DNA of 64,000 nucleotides from positions 41,944,001 through 42,008,000 of the forward strand of contig CM069873.1 of the NCBI GenBank assembly GCA_036172665.1, in the 5' to 3' direction. The stretch is from Prosopocoilus inquinatus (Eukaryota > Arthropoda > Insecta > Coleoptera > Lucanidae). The notes under the pieces were generated by a model, which made no database searches, was not told the origin of the DNA, and saw only the letters and a program-made list of their open reading frames with translations. Below are positions 14,551 through 29,300 of this stretch, one piece after another. Made by a program: the position numbers and the translations under genes. How positions within the stretch are numbered: position 1 is the stretch's first letter; each line of letters opens with the position of its first letter.

Positions 14551-17500
14551 TAATCGATCCTTATTTATCTATCATGTTATTTGACGTTTCGATGGACTCT
14601 AGTAACTCTGATGTGAGATACGAAGTTTTTGGATGCAGCAGGAGCTGGAAACAGTTTTAAACGAAACAACACGTATTAGCGTTGTTCCTGTGATATATCT
14701 AATCGATCCTTATTTATCTATCATGTTATTTGACGTTTCGATGGACTCTAGTAACTCTGATGTGACATACGAAGTTTTTGGGCGCAGCAGGAGCTGGAAA
14801 TAGTTTTAAAAGAAGCAACACGTATTAGCGTTGTTCCTGTGATGTATCTAATCGATCCTTACTTAGCTACTATGTTATTTGACGTTTCGATGGAATCCAG
14901 TAACTCTGATGTGAGATACAAAGTATTCGGACGCAGCAGAAGCTCGAGATAGTTATAAACGATACAACACGCATTAGCGTTGTTCCTGTGATGTATCTAA
15001 TCGATCCTTACTCATCTATCATGTTATTTGACGTTTCGATGGACTCTAGTAACTCTGATGTGAGATACGAAGTTTTTGGACGCAGCAGGAGCTGGAAATA
15101 GTTTTAATCGAAACAACACGCATTAGTGTTGTTCCTGTGCTGTATCTAATCGATCCTTACTTATCTATCATGTTATTTGACGTTTCGATGGACTCCAGTA
15201 ACTCTGATGTGAGATACGAAGTTGTCGGACGCAGCTGAAGCTGGAAATAGTTTTAAACGAAACAACACGCATTAGCGTTGTTCCTGTAATGTATCTAATC
15301 GATCCTTACTCATCTATCATGTCATTTGGCGTTTCGATGGACTCCAGTAACTTTGATGTGAGATACAAATTTCTCGGACGCAGCTGAAGCTGGAAATAGT
15401 TTTAAACGAAACAACACGCATTAGCGTTGTTCCTGTGCTGTATCTAATCGATCCTTACTTATCTATCATGTTATTTGACGTTTCGATGGACTCTAGTAAC
15501 TCTGATGTGAGATACGAATTTCTCGGACGCAGCTGAAGCTGGAAATAGTTTTAAACGAAACAACACGCATTAGCGTTGTTCCTGTGCTGTATCTAATCGA
15601 TCCTTACTCATCTATCATGTTACTTGACGTTTGGATGGACTCCGGTAACTCTGATGTGAGATACAAAGTTTTCGGACGCAGCAAAAGCTGGAAATAGTTT
15701 TGAACGAAACAACACGTATTAGCGTTGTTCCTGTGATGTATCTAATCGATCCTTACTTATCTATCATGTTATTTGACGTTTCGATGGACTCTAGTAACTC
15801 TGATGTGAGATACGAAGTTCTCGGACGCAGCTGAAGCTGGAAATAGTTTTAAACGAAACAACACGCATTAGCGTTGTTCCTGTGATGTATCTAATCGATC
15901 CTTACTCATCTATCATGTTATTTGACGTTTGGATGGACTCCGGTAACTCTGATGTGAGATACAAAGTTTTCGGACGCAGCAAAAGCTGGAAATAGTTTTG
16001 AACGAAACAACACGTATTAGCGTTGTTCCTGTGATGTATCTAATCAATCCTTACTTACCTATCATGTTATTTAGCGTTCCGATGGACTCTGGTAAGTCTG
16101 ATGTGAGACACGAATTTCTCGGACGCAGCAGAAGCTGGAAATAGTTTTAAACGAAGCAACACGTATTAGCGTTGTTCCTGTGATGTATCTAATCGATCCT
16201 TACTCATCTATCATGTTATTTGACGTTTGGATGGACGCATTAGCGTTGTTCCTGTGATGTATCTAATCGATCCTTACTCATCTATCATGTTATTTGACGT
16301 TTCGATGGACTCTAGTAACTCTGATGTGAGATACGAAGTTCTCGGACGCAGCTGAAGCTGGAAATAGTTTTAAACGCATTAGCGTTGTTCCTGTGATGTA
16401 TCTAATCGATCCTTACTCATCTATCATGTTATTTGACGTTTGGATGGACTCCGGTAACTCTGATGTGAGATACAAAGTTTTCGGACGCAGCAAAAGCTGG
16501 AAATAGTTTTGAACGAAACAACACGTATTAGCGTTGTTCCTGTGATGTATCTAATCAATCCTTACTTACCTATCATGTTATTTGACGTTTCGATGGACTC
16601 TAGTAACTCAGATATGAGATACAAAGTTTTCGGACGCAGCAGAAACTGGAAATAGTTTTAAACGAAGCAACACGTATTAGCGTTGTTCCTGTGATGTATC
16701 TAATCGATCCTTACTTATCTACTATGTTATTTGGCGTTTCGATGGACTCCAGTAACTTTGATGTGAGATGATACGAAGTTTTCGGACGCAGCAGAAGCTG
16801 GAAATAGTTTTGAACGAAACAACACGTACTAGCGTTGTTCCTGTGATGTATCTAATCGATCCTTACTCATCTATCATGTCATTTGGCGATTCGATGGACT
16901 CTAGTTACTCTGATGTGAGATACGAAGTTCTCGGACGCAGCAGAAGCTGGAAATAGTTTTAAATGAAACAACACTCATTAGCGTTGTTCCTGTGATGTAC
17001 CTAATCGATCCCTACTCATCTATCATGTTATTTGGCGTTTCGATGGACTCTAGTTACTCTGATGTGAGATACGAAGTTCTCGGACGCAGCAGAAGCTGGA
17101 AATAGTTTTAAATGAAACAACACTCATTAGCGTTGTTCCTGTGATGTATCTAATCGATCCTTACTCATCTATCATGTTATTTGACGTTTCGATGGTCTCT
17201 AGTAACTCTGATGTGAGATACGAAGTTCTCGGACGCAGCTGAAGCTGGAAATAGTTTTAAACGAAACAACACGCATTAGCGTTGTTCCTGTGATGTATCT
17301 AATCGATCCTTACTCATCTATCATGTTATTTGACGTTTGGATGGACTCCAGTAACTCTGATGTGAGATACGAAGTTCTCGGACGCAGCTGAAGCTAGAAA
17401 TAATTTTAAACGAAACAACACGCATTAGCGTTGTTCCTGTGCTGTATCTAATCGATCCTTACTTATCTATCATGTTATTTGACGTTTCGATGGACTCCAG

Positions 17501-20385
17501 TAACTCTGATGTGAGATAGGAAGTTTTCGGACGCAGCAAAAGCTGGAAATAGTTTTGAACGAAACAACACGTATTAGCGTTGTTCCTGTGATGTATCTAA
17601 TCGATCCTTACTTATCTATCATGTTATTTGACGTTTCGATGGACTCTAGTAACTCTGATGTGAGATACGAAGTTCTCGGACGCAGCTGAAGCTGGAAATA
17701 GTTTTAAACGAAACAACACGCATTAGCGTTGTTCCTGTGATGTATCTAATCGATCCTTACTTATCTACTATGTTACTTGACGTTTCGATGGACTCCAGTA
17801 ACTCTGATGTGATATACGAAATTTTCGGACGCGGCAGAAGCTGGATATAGTTTTAAACGAAACAACACGCATTAGCTTTGTTCTTGTGATGTATCTGATC
17901 GATCCTTACTCATCTATCATGTTATTTGGCGTTTGGATGGACTCTAGTAACTCTGATATGAGATACGAAGTTTTTGGACGCAGCGGGAGCTGGAAATAGT
18001 TTTAAACGAAGCAACACGTATTAGCGTTGTTCCTGTGATGTATCTAATCGATCCTTACTCATCTATCATGTTATTTGACGTTTGGATGGACGCATTAGCG
18101 TTGTTCCTGTGATGTATCTAATCGATCCTTACTCATCTATCATGTCATTTGGCGTTTCGATGGACTCCAGTAACTTTGATGTGAGATACGAAGTTCTCGG
18201 ACGCAGCTGAAGCTGGAAATAGTTTTAAACGAAACAACACGCATTAGCGTTGTTCCTGTGCTGTATATAATCGATCCTTACTTATCTATCATGTTATTTG
18301 ACGTTTCGGTGGACTCTAGTAACTCTGATGTGAGATACGAAGTTTTTGGACGCAGCGGGAGCTGGAAATAGTTTTAAACGAAGCAACACGTATTAGCGTT
18401 GTTCCTGTGATGTATCTAATCGATCCTTACTCATCTATCATGTTATTTGGCGTTTCGATGGACTCTAGTTACTCTGATGTGAAATACGAAGTTATCGGGC
18501 GCAGCAGAACCTGGAAATAGTTTTAAATGAAACAACACGCACTAGCGTTGTTCCTGTGATGTATCTAATCGATCCTTACTCATCTATCATGTGATTTGAC
18601 GTTTCGATGGACTCTAGTAACTCTGATGTGAGATACGAAGTTTTTGGACGCAGCAGGAGCTGGAAATAGTTTTAAACGAAACAACACGTATTAGCGTTGT
18701 TCCTGTGATGTATGTAATCGATCCTTACTTATCTATCATGTTACTTGACGTTTGGATGGACTCCGGTAACTCTGATGTGAGATACAAAGTTTTCGGACGC
18801 AGCAGAAGCTGGAAATAGTTTTGAACGAAACAACACGTATTAGCGTTGTTCCTGTGATGTATCTAATCGATCCTTACTTATCTACTATGTTATTTGGCGT
18901 TTTGATGGACTCCAGTCACTTTGATGTGAGATACGAAGTTGTCGGACGCAGCTGAAGCTGGAAATAGTTTTAAACGAAACAACACGCATTAGCGTTGTTC
19001 CTGTGATGTATCTAATCGATCCTTACTCATCTATCATGTTATTTGACGTTTGGATGGACTCCGGTAACTCTGATGTGGGATACAAAGTTTTCGGACGCAG
19101 CAGAAGCTGGAAATAGTTTTGAACGAAACAACACGTACTAGCGTTGTTCCTGTGATGTATCTAATCGATCCTTACTCATCTATCATGTCATTTGGCGTTT
19201 CGATGGACTCCAGTAACTTTGATGTGAGATACGAAGTTGTCGGACGCAGTTGAAGCTGGAAATAGTTTTAAACGAAACAACACGCATTAGCGTTGTTCCT
19301 GTGATGTATCTAATCGATCCTTACTTATCTACTATGTTATTTGGCGTTTTGATGGACTCCAGTAACTTTGATGTGAAATACGAAGTTATCGGGCGCAGCA
19401 GAACCTGGAAATAGTTTTAAATGAAACAACACGCACTAGCGTTGTTCCTGTGATGTATCTAATCGATCCTTACTCATCTATCATGTTATTTGACGTTTCG
19501 ATGGACTCTAGTAACTCTGATGTGAGATACGAAGTTTTTGGACGCAGCAGGAGCTGGAAATAGTTTTAAACGAAACAACACGTATTAGCGTTGTTCCTGT
19601 GATGTATGTAATCGATCCTTACTCATCTATCATGTTACTTGACGTTTGGATGGACTCCGGTAACTCTGATGTGAGATACAAAGTTTTCGGACGCAGCAGA
19701 AGCTGGAAATAGTTTTGAACGAAACAACACGTATTAGCGTTGTTCCTGTGCTGTATCTAATCGATCCTTACTCATCTATCATGTCATTTGGCGTTTCGAT
19801 GGACTCCAGTAACTTTGATGTGAGATACGAAGTTCTCGGACGCAGCTGAAGCTGGAAATAGTTTTAAACGAAACAACACGCATTAGCGTTGTTCCTGTGC
19901 TGTATCTAATCGATCCTTACTTATCTATCATGTTATTTGACGTTTCGATGGACTCTAGTAACTCTGATGTGAGATACGAAGTTCTTGGACGCAGCGGGAG
20001 CTGGAAATAGTTTTAAACGAAGCAACACGTATTAGCGTTGTTCCTGTGATGTATCTAATCGATCCTTACTCATCTATCATGTTATTTGACGTTTGGATGG
20101 ACTCCGGTAACTCTGATGTGGGATACAAAGTTTTCGGACGCAGCAGAAGCTGGAAATAGTTTTGAACGAAACAACACGTACTAGCGTTGTTCCTGTGATG
20201 TATCTAATCGATCCTTATTTATCTACTATGTTATTTGGCGTTTCGATGGACTCCAGTTACTTTGATGTGAGATACGAAGTTGTCGGACGCAGCTGAAGCT
20301 GGAAATAGTTTTAAACGAAACAACACGCATTAGCGTTGTTCCTGTGATGTATCTAATCGATCCTTACTCATCTATCATGTCATTT
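14551..20385. repeat. 5952-bp higher-order repeat, unit B
   Basis: This is a tandem copy of the preceding unit, near-identical by eye over its whole length. The match ends near 14433/20385, where unit A has the GATGCGAGATAAG variant and this copy returns to sequence matching 2745-4413. Confidence 0.8.
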
Positions 20386-23300
20386 GGCGTTTCGATGGAC
20401 TCCAGTAACTTTGATGTGAGATACGAAGTTGTCGGACGCAGTTGAAGCTGGAAATAGTTTTAAACGAAACAACACGCATTAGCTTTGTTCCTGTGCTGTA
20501 TCTAATCGATCCTTAATTATCTATCATGTTATTTGACGTTTCGATGGACTCTAGTAACTCTGATGTGAGATACGAAGTTTTTGGACGCAGCGGGAGCTGG
20601 AAATAGTTTTAAACGAAGCAACACGTATTAGCGTTGTTCCTGTGATGTATCTAATCGATCCTTACTCATCGATCATGTTATTTGGCATTTCGATGGACTC
20701 TAGTTACTCTGATGTGAGATACGAAGTTCTCGGACGCAGCAGAAGCTGGAAATAGTTTTAAATGAAATAACACGCATTAGCGTTGTTCCTGTGATGTATC
20801 TGATCGATCCTTACTCATCTATCATGTTATTTGACGTTTCGATGGACTCTAGTAACTCTGATGTGAGATACGAAGTTCTTGGACGCAGCGGGAGCTGGAA
20901 ATAGTTTTAAACGAAGCAACACGTATTAGCGTTGTTCCTGTGATGTATCTAATCGATCCTTACTCATCTATCATGTTATTTGACGTTTGGATGGACTCCA
21001 GTAACTCTGATGTGAGATACAAAGTTCTCGGACGCAGCAGAAGCTGGAAATAGTTTTGAACGAAACAACAAGTATTAGCGTTGTTCCTGTGATGTATCTA
21101 ATCGATCCTTACTCATCTATCATATTATTTGACGTTTGGATGGACTCCAGTAACTCTGATGTGAGATACAAATTTCTCGGACGCAGCAGAAGCTGGAAAT
21201 AGTTTTGAACGAAACAACACGTATTAGCGTTGTTCCTGTGATGTATCTAATCGATCCTTACTCATCTATCATGTCATTTGGCGTTTCGATGGACTCCAGT
21301 AACTTTGATGTGAGATACGAAGTTGTCGGACGCAGTTGAAGCTGGAAATAGTTTTAAACGAAACAACACGCATTAGCTTTGTTCCTGTGCTGTATCTAAT
21401 CGATCCTTAATTATCTATCATGTTATTTGACGTTTCGATGGACTCTAGTAACTCTGATGTGAGATACGAAGTTTTTGGACGCAGCGGGAGCTGGAAATAG
21501 TTTTGAACGAAACAACACGTATTAGCGTTGTTCCTGTGCTGTATCTAATCGATCCTTACTCATCTATCATATCATTTGGCGTTTCGATGGACTCCAGTAA
21601 CTTTGATGTGAGATACGAAGTTCTCGGACGCAGCTGAAGCTGGAAATAGTTTTAAACGAAACAACACGCATTAGCGTTGTTCCTGTGCTGTATCTAATCG
21701 ATCCTTACTTATCTATCATGTTATTTGACGTTTCGATGGACTCTAGTAACTCTGATGTGAGATACGAAGTTCTTGGACGCAGCGGGAGCTGGAAATAGTT
21801 TTAAACGAAGCAACACGTATTAGCGTTGTTCCTGTGATGTATCTAATCGATCCTTACTCATCTATCATGTTATTTGACGTTTGGATGGACTCCAGTAACT
21901 CTGATGTGAGATACAAAGTTCTCGGACGCAGCAGAAGCTGGAAATAGTTTTGAACGAAACAACAAGTATTAGCGTTGTTCCTGTGATGTATCTAATCGAT
22001 CCTTACTCATCTATCATATTATTTGACGTTTGGATGGACTCCAGTAACTCTGATGTGAGATACAAATTTCTCGGACGCAGCAGAAGCTGGAAATAGTTTT
22101 GAACGAAACAACACGTATTAGCGTTGTTCCTGTGATGTATCTAATCGATCCTTACTATCTACTATGTTATTTGACGTTTCGATGGACTCCAGTAACTCTG
22201 ATGTGAGATACGAAATTTTCGGACGCAGCAGAAGCTGGAAATAGTTTTAAACGAAGCAACACGTATTAGAGTTTTCCTGTGATGTATCTAATCGATCCTT
22301 ACTCATCTATCATGTTATTTAGCGTTTCGATGGACTCTGGTAACTCTGATGTGAGATACGAATTTCTCGGACGCAGCAGAAGCTGGAAATAGTTTTGAAC
22401 GAAACAACACGTATAAGCGTTGTTACTGTGATGTATCTAATCGATCCTTACTTATCTAACATGTTATTTGACGTTTGGATGGACTCCAGTAACTCTGATG
22501 TGAGATACAAATTTCTCGGACGCAGCAGAAGCTGGAAATAGTTTTGAACGAAACAACACGTATTAGCGTTGTTAATGTGATGTATCTAATCGATCCTTAC
22601 TTATCTACTATTTTATTTGACGTTTTGATGGACTCCAGTAATTCTGATGTGAGATACAATGTTCTCGGACGCAGCAGAAGCTGGAAATAGTTTTGAAAGA
22701 AACAACACGTATTAGCGTTGTTCCTGTGATGTATCTAATCGATCCTTACTCATCTATCATGTTATTTGACGTTTGGATGGACTCCAGTAACTCTGATGTG
22801 AGATACAAATTTCTCGGACGCAGCAGAAGCTGGAAATAGTTTTGAACGAAACAACACGTACTAGCGTTGTTCCTGTGATGTATCTAATCGATCCTTACTT
22901 ATCTACTATGTTATTTGGCGTTTCGATGGACTCCAGTAACTTTGATGTGATATACGAAGTTGTCGGACGCAGCTGAAGCTGGAAATAGTTTTAAACGAAA
23001 CAACACGCATTAACGTTGTTCCTGTGATGTATCTAATCGATCCTTACTCATCTATCATGTCATCTGGCGTTTCGATGGACTCCAGTAACTTTGATGTGAG
23101 ATACGAAGTTCTCGGACGCAGCTGAAGCTGGAAATAGTTTTAAACAAAACAACACGCATTAGCGTTGTTCCTGTGCTGTATCTAATCGATCCTTACTTAT
23201 CTATCATGTTATTTGACGTTTCGATGGACTCTAGTAACTCTGATATGAGATACGAAGTTTTTGGACGCAGCGGGAGCTGGAAATAGTTTTAAACGAAGCA

Positions 23301-26300
23301 ACACGTATTAGCGTTGTTCCTGTGATGTATCTAATCGATCCTTACTCATCTATCATGTTATTTGACGTTTGGATGGACTACGGTAACTTTGACGTGAGAT
23401 ACGAAGTTCTCGGACGCAGCTGAAGCTGGAAATAGTTTTAAACGAAACAACACGCATTAGCGTTGTTCCTGTGCTGTATCTAATCGATCCTTACTTATCT
23501 ATCATGTTATTTGACGTTTCGGTGGACTCTAGTAACTCTGATGTGAGATACGAAGTTTTTGGACGCAGCGGGAGCTGGAAATAGTTTTAAACGAGGCAAC
23601 ACGTATTAGCGTTGTTCCTGTGATGTATCTAATCGATCCTTACTCATCTATCATGTTATTTGACGTTTCGATGGACTCTAGTAACTCTGATGTGAGATAC
23701 GAAGTTTTTGGACGCAGCAGGAGCTGGAAATAGTTTTAAACGAAACAACACGTATTAGCGTTGTTCCTGTGATGTATCTAATCGATCCTTACTTATCTAC
23801 TATGTTATTTGGCGTTTTGATGGACTCCAGTAACTTTGATGTGAGATAGGAAGTTGTCGGACGCAGCTGAAGCTGGAAATAGTTTTAAACGAAACAACAC
23901 GCATTAGCGTTGTTCCGGTGATGTATCTAATCGATCCTTACTCATCTATCATGTCATTTGGCGTTTCGATATACTCCAGTAACTTTGATGTGAGATACGA
24001 AGTTGTCGGACGCAGTTGAAGCTGGAAATAGTTTTAAACGAAACAACACGCATTAGCGTCGTTACTGTGCTGTATCTAATCGATCCTTAATTATCTATCA
24101 TGTTATTTGACGTTTCGATGGACTCTAGTAACTCTGATGTGAGATACGAAGTTTTTGGACGCAGCGGGAGCTGGAAATAGTTTTAAACGAAGCAACACGT
24201 ATTAGCGTTGTTCCTGTGATGTATCTAATCGATCCTTACTCATCGATCATGTTATTTGGCATTTCGATGGACTCTAGTTACTCTGATGTGAGATACGAAG
24301 TTCTCGGACGCAGCAGAAGCTGGAAATAGTTTTAAATGAAATAACACGCATTAGCGTTGTTCCTGTGATGTATCTAATCGATCCTTACTCATCTATCATG
24401 TTACTTGACGTTTGGATGGACTCCGGTAACTCTGATGTGAGATACAAAGTTTTTGGACGCAGCAGGAGCTGGAAATAATTTTAAACGAAACAACACGTAT
24501 TAGCGTTGTTCCTGTGATGTATCTAATCGATCCTTACTCATCTATCATGTTATTTGACGTTTGGATGGACTCCAGTAACTCTGATGTGAGATACAAAGTT
24601 CTCGGACGCAGCAGAAGCTGGAAATAGTTTTGAACGAAACAACACGTACTAGCGTTGTTCCTGTGATGTATCTAATCGATCCTTACTTATCTACTATGTT
24701 ATTTGGCGTTTCGATGGACTCCAGTAACTTTGATGTGAGATACGAAGTTGTCGGACGCAGCTGAAGCTGGAAATAGTTTTAAACGAAACAACACGCATGA
24801 ACGTTGTTCCTGTGATGTATCTAATCGATCCTTACTTATCTACTATGTTATTTGGCGTTTCGATGGACTCCAGTAACTCTGATTTGAGATACGAAATTTT
24901 CGGACGCAGCAGAAGCTGGAAATAGTTTTAAACGAAGCAACACGTATTAGAGTTTTCCTGTGATGTATCTAATCGATCCTTACTCATCTATCACGTTATT
25001 TAGCGTTTCGATGGACTCTGGTAACTCTGATGTGAGATACGAATTTCTCGGACGCAGCAGAAGCTGGAAATAGTTTTGAACGAAACAACACGTATAAGCG
25101 TTGTTACTGTGATGTATCTAATCGATCCTTACTTATCTAACATGTTATTTGACGTTTGGATGGACTCCAGTAAGTCTGATGTGAGATAAAAAGATTTCGG
25201 ACGCAGCAGAAGCTGGAAATAGTTTTGAACGAAACAACACGTGTTAGCGTTGTTAATGTGATGTATCTAATCGATCCTTACTTATCTACTATTTTATTTG
25301 ACGTTTCGATGGACTCCAGTAACTCTGATGTGAGATACAAAGTTCTCGGACGCAGCAGAAGCTGGAAATAGTTTTGAAAGAAACAACACGTATTAGCGTT
25401 GTTCCTGTGATGTATCTAATCGATCCTTACTCATCTATCATGTTATTTGACGTTTGGATGGACTCCAGTAACTCTGATGTGAGATACAAATTTCTCGGAC
25501 GCAGCAGAAGCTGGAAATAGTTTTGAACGAAACAACACGTACTAGCGTTGTTCCTGTGATGTATCTAATCGATCCTTACTTATCTACTATGTTATTTGGC
25601 GTTTCGATGGACTCCAGTAACTTTGATGTGAGATACGAAGTTGTCGGACGCAGCTGAAGCTGGAAATAGTTTTAAACGAAACAACACGCATGAACGTTGT
25701 TCCTGTGATGTATCTAATCGATCCTTACTCATCGATCATGTTATTTGGCATTTCGATGGACTCTAGTTACTCTGATGTGAGATACGAAGTTCTCGGACGC
25801 AGCAGAAGCTGGAAATAGTTTTAAATGAAATAACACGCATTAGCGTTGTTCCTGTGATGTATCTGATCGATCCTTACTCATCTATTATGTTATTTGACGT
25901 TTCGATGGACTCTAGTAACTCTGATGTGAGATACGAAATTTTCGGACGCAGCAGAAGCTGGAAATAGTTTTAAACGAAGCAACACGTATTAGAGTTTTCC
26001 TGTGATGTATCTAATCGATCCTTACTCATCTATCATGTTATTTAGCGTTTCGATGGACTCTGGTAACTCTGATGTGAGATACGAATTTCTCGGACGCAGC
26101 AGAAGCTGGAAATAGTTTTGAACGAAACAACACGTATAAGCGTTGTTACTGTGATGTATCTAATCGATCCTTACTTATCTAACATGTTATTTGACGTTTG
26201 GATGGACTCCAGTAAGTCTGATGTGAGATAAAAGATTTCGGACGCAGCAGAAGCTGGAAATAGTTTTAAACGAAACAACACGCATTAGCGTTGTTCCTGT

Positions 26301-29300
26301 GATGTATCTAATCGATCCTTACTTATCTACTATGTTACTTGACGTTTCGATGGACTCCAGTAACTCTGATGTGATATACGAAATTTTCGGACGCAGCAGA
26401 AGCTGGAAATAGTTTTAAACGAAACAACACGCATTAGCTTTGCTCTTGTGATGTATCTGATCGATCCTTACTCATCTATCATGTTATTTGGCGTTTCGAT
26501 GGACTCTAGTAACTCTGATGTGAGATACGAAGTTTTTGGACGCAGCGGGAGCTGGAAATAGTTTTAAACGAAGCAACACGTATTAGCGTTGTTCCTGTGA
26601 TGTATCTAATCGATCCTTACTCATCTATCATGTTATTTGACGTTTGGATGGACTCCGGTAACTCTGATGTGAGATACAAAGTTTTCGGACGCAGCAGAAG
26701 CTGGAAATAGTTTTGAACGAAACAACACGTGTTAGCGTTGTTCCTGTGATGTATCTAATCGATCCTTACTCATCTATCATGTTATTTGGCGTTTCGATGG
26801 ACTCCGGTAACTCTGATGTGAGATACGAAGTTTTCGGACGCAGCAGAAGCTGGAAATAGTTTTGAACGAAACAACACGTACTAGCGTTGTTCCTGTGATG
26901 TATCTAATCGATCCTTACTCATCTATCATGTTATTTGACGTTTGGATGGACTCCAGTAACTCTGATGTGAGATACAAAGTTCTCGGACGCAGCAGAAGCT
27001 GGAAATAGTTTTGAACGAAACAACACGTATTAGCGTTGTTCCTGTGATGTATCTAATCGATCCTTACTCATCTATCATGTTATTTGACGTTTGGATGGAC
27101 TCCAGTAACTCTGATGTGATATACAAATTTCTCGGACGCAGCAGAAGCTGGAAATAATTTTGAACGAAACAACACGTATTAGCGTTGTTCCTGTGATGTA
27201 TCTAATCGATCCTTACTATCTACTATGTTATTTGACGTTTCGATGGACTCCAGTAACTCTGATGTGAGATACGAAATTTTCGGACGCAGCAGAAGCTGGA
27301 AATAGTTTTAAACGAAGCAACACGTATTAGAGTTTTCCTGTGATGTATCTAATCGATCCTTACTCATCTATCATGTTATTTAGCGTTTCGATGGACTCTG
27401 GTAACTCTGATGTGAGATACGAATTTCTCGGACGCAGCAGAAGCTGGAAATAGTTTTGAACGAAACAACACGTATAAGCGTTGTTACTGTGATGTATCTA
27501 ATCGATCCTTACTTATCTAACATGTTATTTGACGTTTGGATGGACTCCAGTAAGTCTGATGTGAGATAAAAAGATTTCGGACGCAGCAGAAGCTGGAAAT
27601 AGTTTTAAACGAAACAACACGCATTAGCTTTGCTCTTGTGATGTATCTGATCGATCCTTACTCATCTATCATGTTATTTGGCGTTTCGATGGACTCTAGT
27701 AACTCTGATGTGAGATACGAAGTTTTTGGACGCAGCGGGAGCTGGAAATAGTTTTAAACGAAGCAACACGTATTAGCGTTGTTCCTGTGATGTATCTAAT
27801 CGATCCTTACTCATCTATCATGTTATTTGACGTTTGGATGGACTCCGGTAACTCTGATGTGAGATAAAAGTTTTCGGACGCAGCAGAAGCTGGAAATAGT
27901 TTTGAACGAAACAACACGTGTTAGCGTTGTTCCTGTGATGTATCTAATCGATCCTTACTCATCTATCATGTTATTTGGCGTTTCGATGGACTCCGGTATC
28001 TCTGATGTGAGATACGAAGTTTTCGGACGCAGCAGAAGCTGGAAATAGTTTTGAACGAAACAACACGTACTAGCGTTGTTCCTGTGATGTATCTAATCGA
28101 TCCTTACTCATCTATCATGTTATTTGACGTTTGGATGGACTCCAGTAACTCTGATGTGAGATACAAAGTTCTCGAACGCAGCAGAAGCTGGAAATAGTTT
28201 TGAACGAAACAACACGTATTAGCGTTGTTCCTGTGATGTATCTAATCGATCCTTACTCATCTATCATGTTATTTGACGTTTGGATGGACTCCAGTAACTC
28301 TGATGTGAGATACAATTTTCTCGGACGCAGCAGAAGCTGGAAATAATTTTGAACGAAACAACACGTATTAGCGTTGTTCCTGTGATGTATCTAATCGATC
28401 CTTACTATCTACTATGTTATTTGACGTTTCGATGGACTCCAGTAACTCTGATGTGAGATACGAAATTTTCGGACGCAGCAGAAGCTGGAAATAGTTTTAA
28501 ACGAAGCAACACGTATTAGAGTTTTCCTGTGATGTATCTAATCGATCCTTACTCATCTATCATGTTATTTGACGTTTGGATGGACTCCAGTAACTCTGAT
28601 GTGAGATACAAATTTCTCGGACGCAGCAGAAGCTGGAAATAATTTTGAACGAAACAACACGTATTAGCGTTGTTCCTGTGATGTATCTAATCGATCCTTA
28701 CTATCTACTATGTTATTTGACGTTTCGATGGACTCCAGTAACTCTGATGTGAGATACGAAATTTTCGGACGCAGCAGAAGCTGGAAATAGTTTTAAACGA
28801 AGCAACACGTATTAGAGTTTTCCTGTGATGTATCTAATCGATCCTTACTCATCTATCATGTTATTTAGCGTTTCGATGGACTCTGGTAACTCTGATGTGA
28901 GATACGAATTTCTCGGACGCAGCAGAAGCTGGAAATAGTTTTGAACGAAACAACACGTATAAGCGTTGTTACTGTGATGTATCTAATCGATCCTTACTTA
29001 TCTAACATGTTATTTGACGTTTGGATGGACTCCAGTAAGTCTGATGTGAGATAAAAAGATTTCGGACGCAGCAGAATCTGGAAATAGTTTTGAACGAAAC
29101 AACACGTGTTAGCGTTGTTAATGTGATGTATCTAATCGATCCTTACTTATCTACTATTTTATTTGACGTTTCGATGGACTCCAGTAACTCTGATGTGAGA
29201 TACAAAGTTCTCGGACGCAGCAGAAGCTGGAAATAGTTTTGAAAGAAACAACACGTATTAGCGTTGTTCCTGTGATGTATCTAATCGATCCTTACTCATC

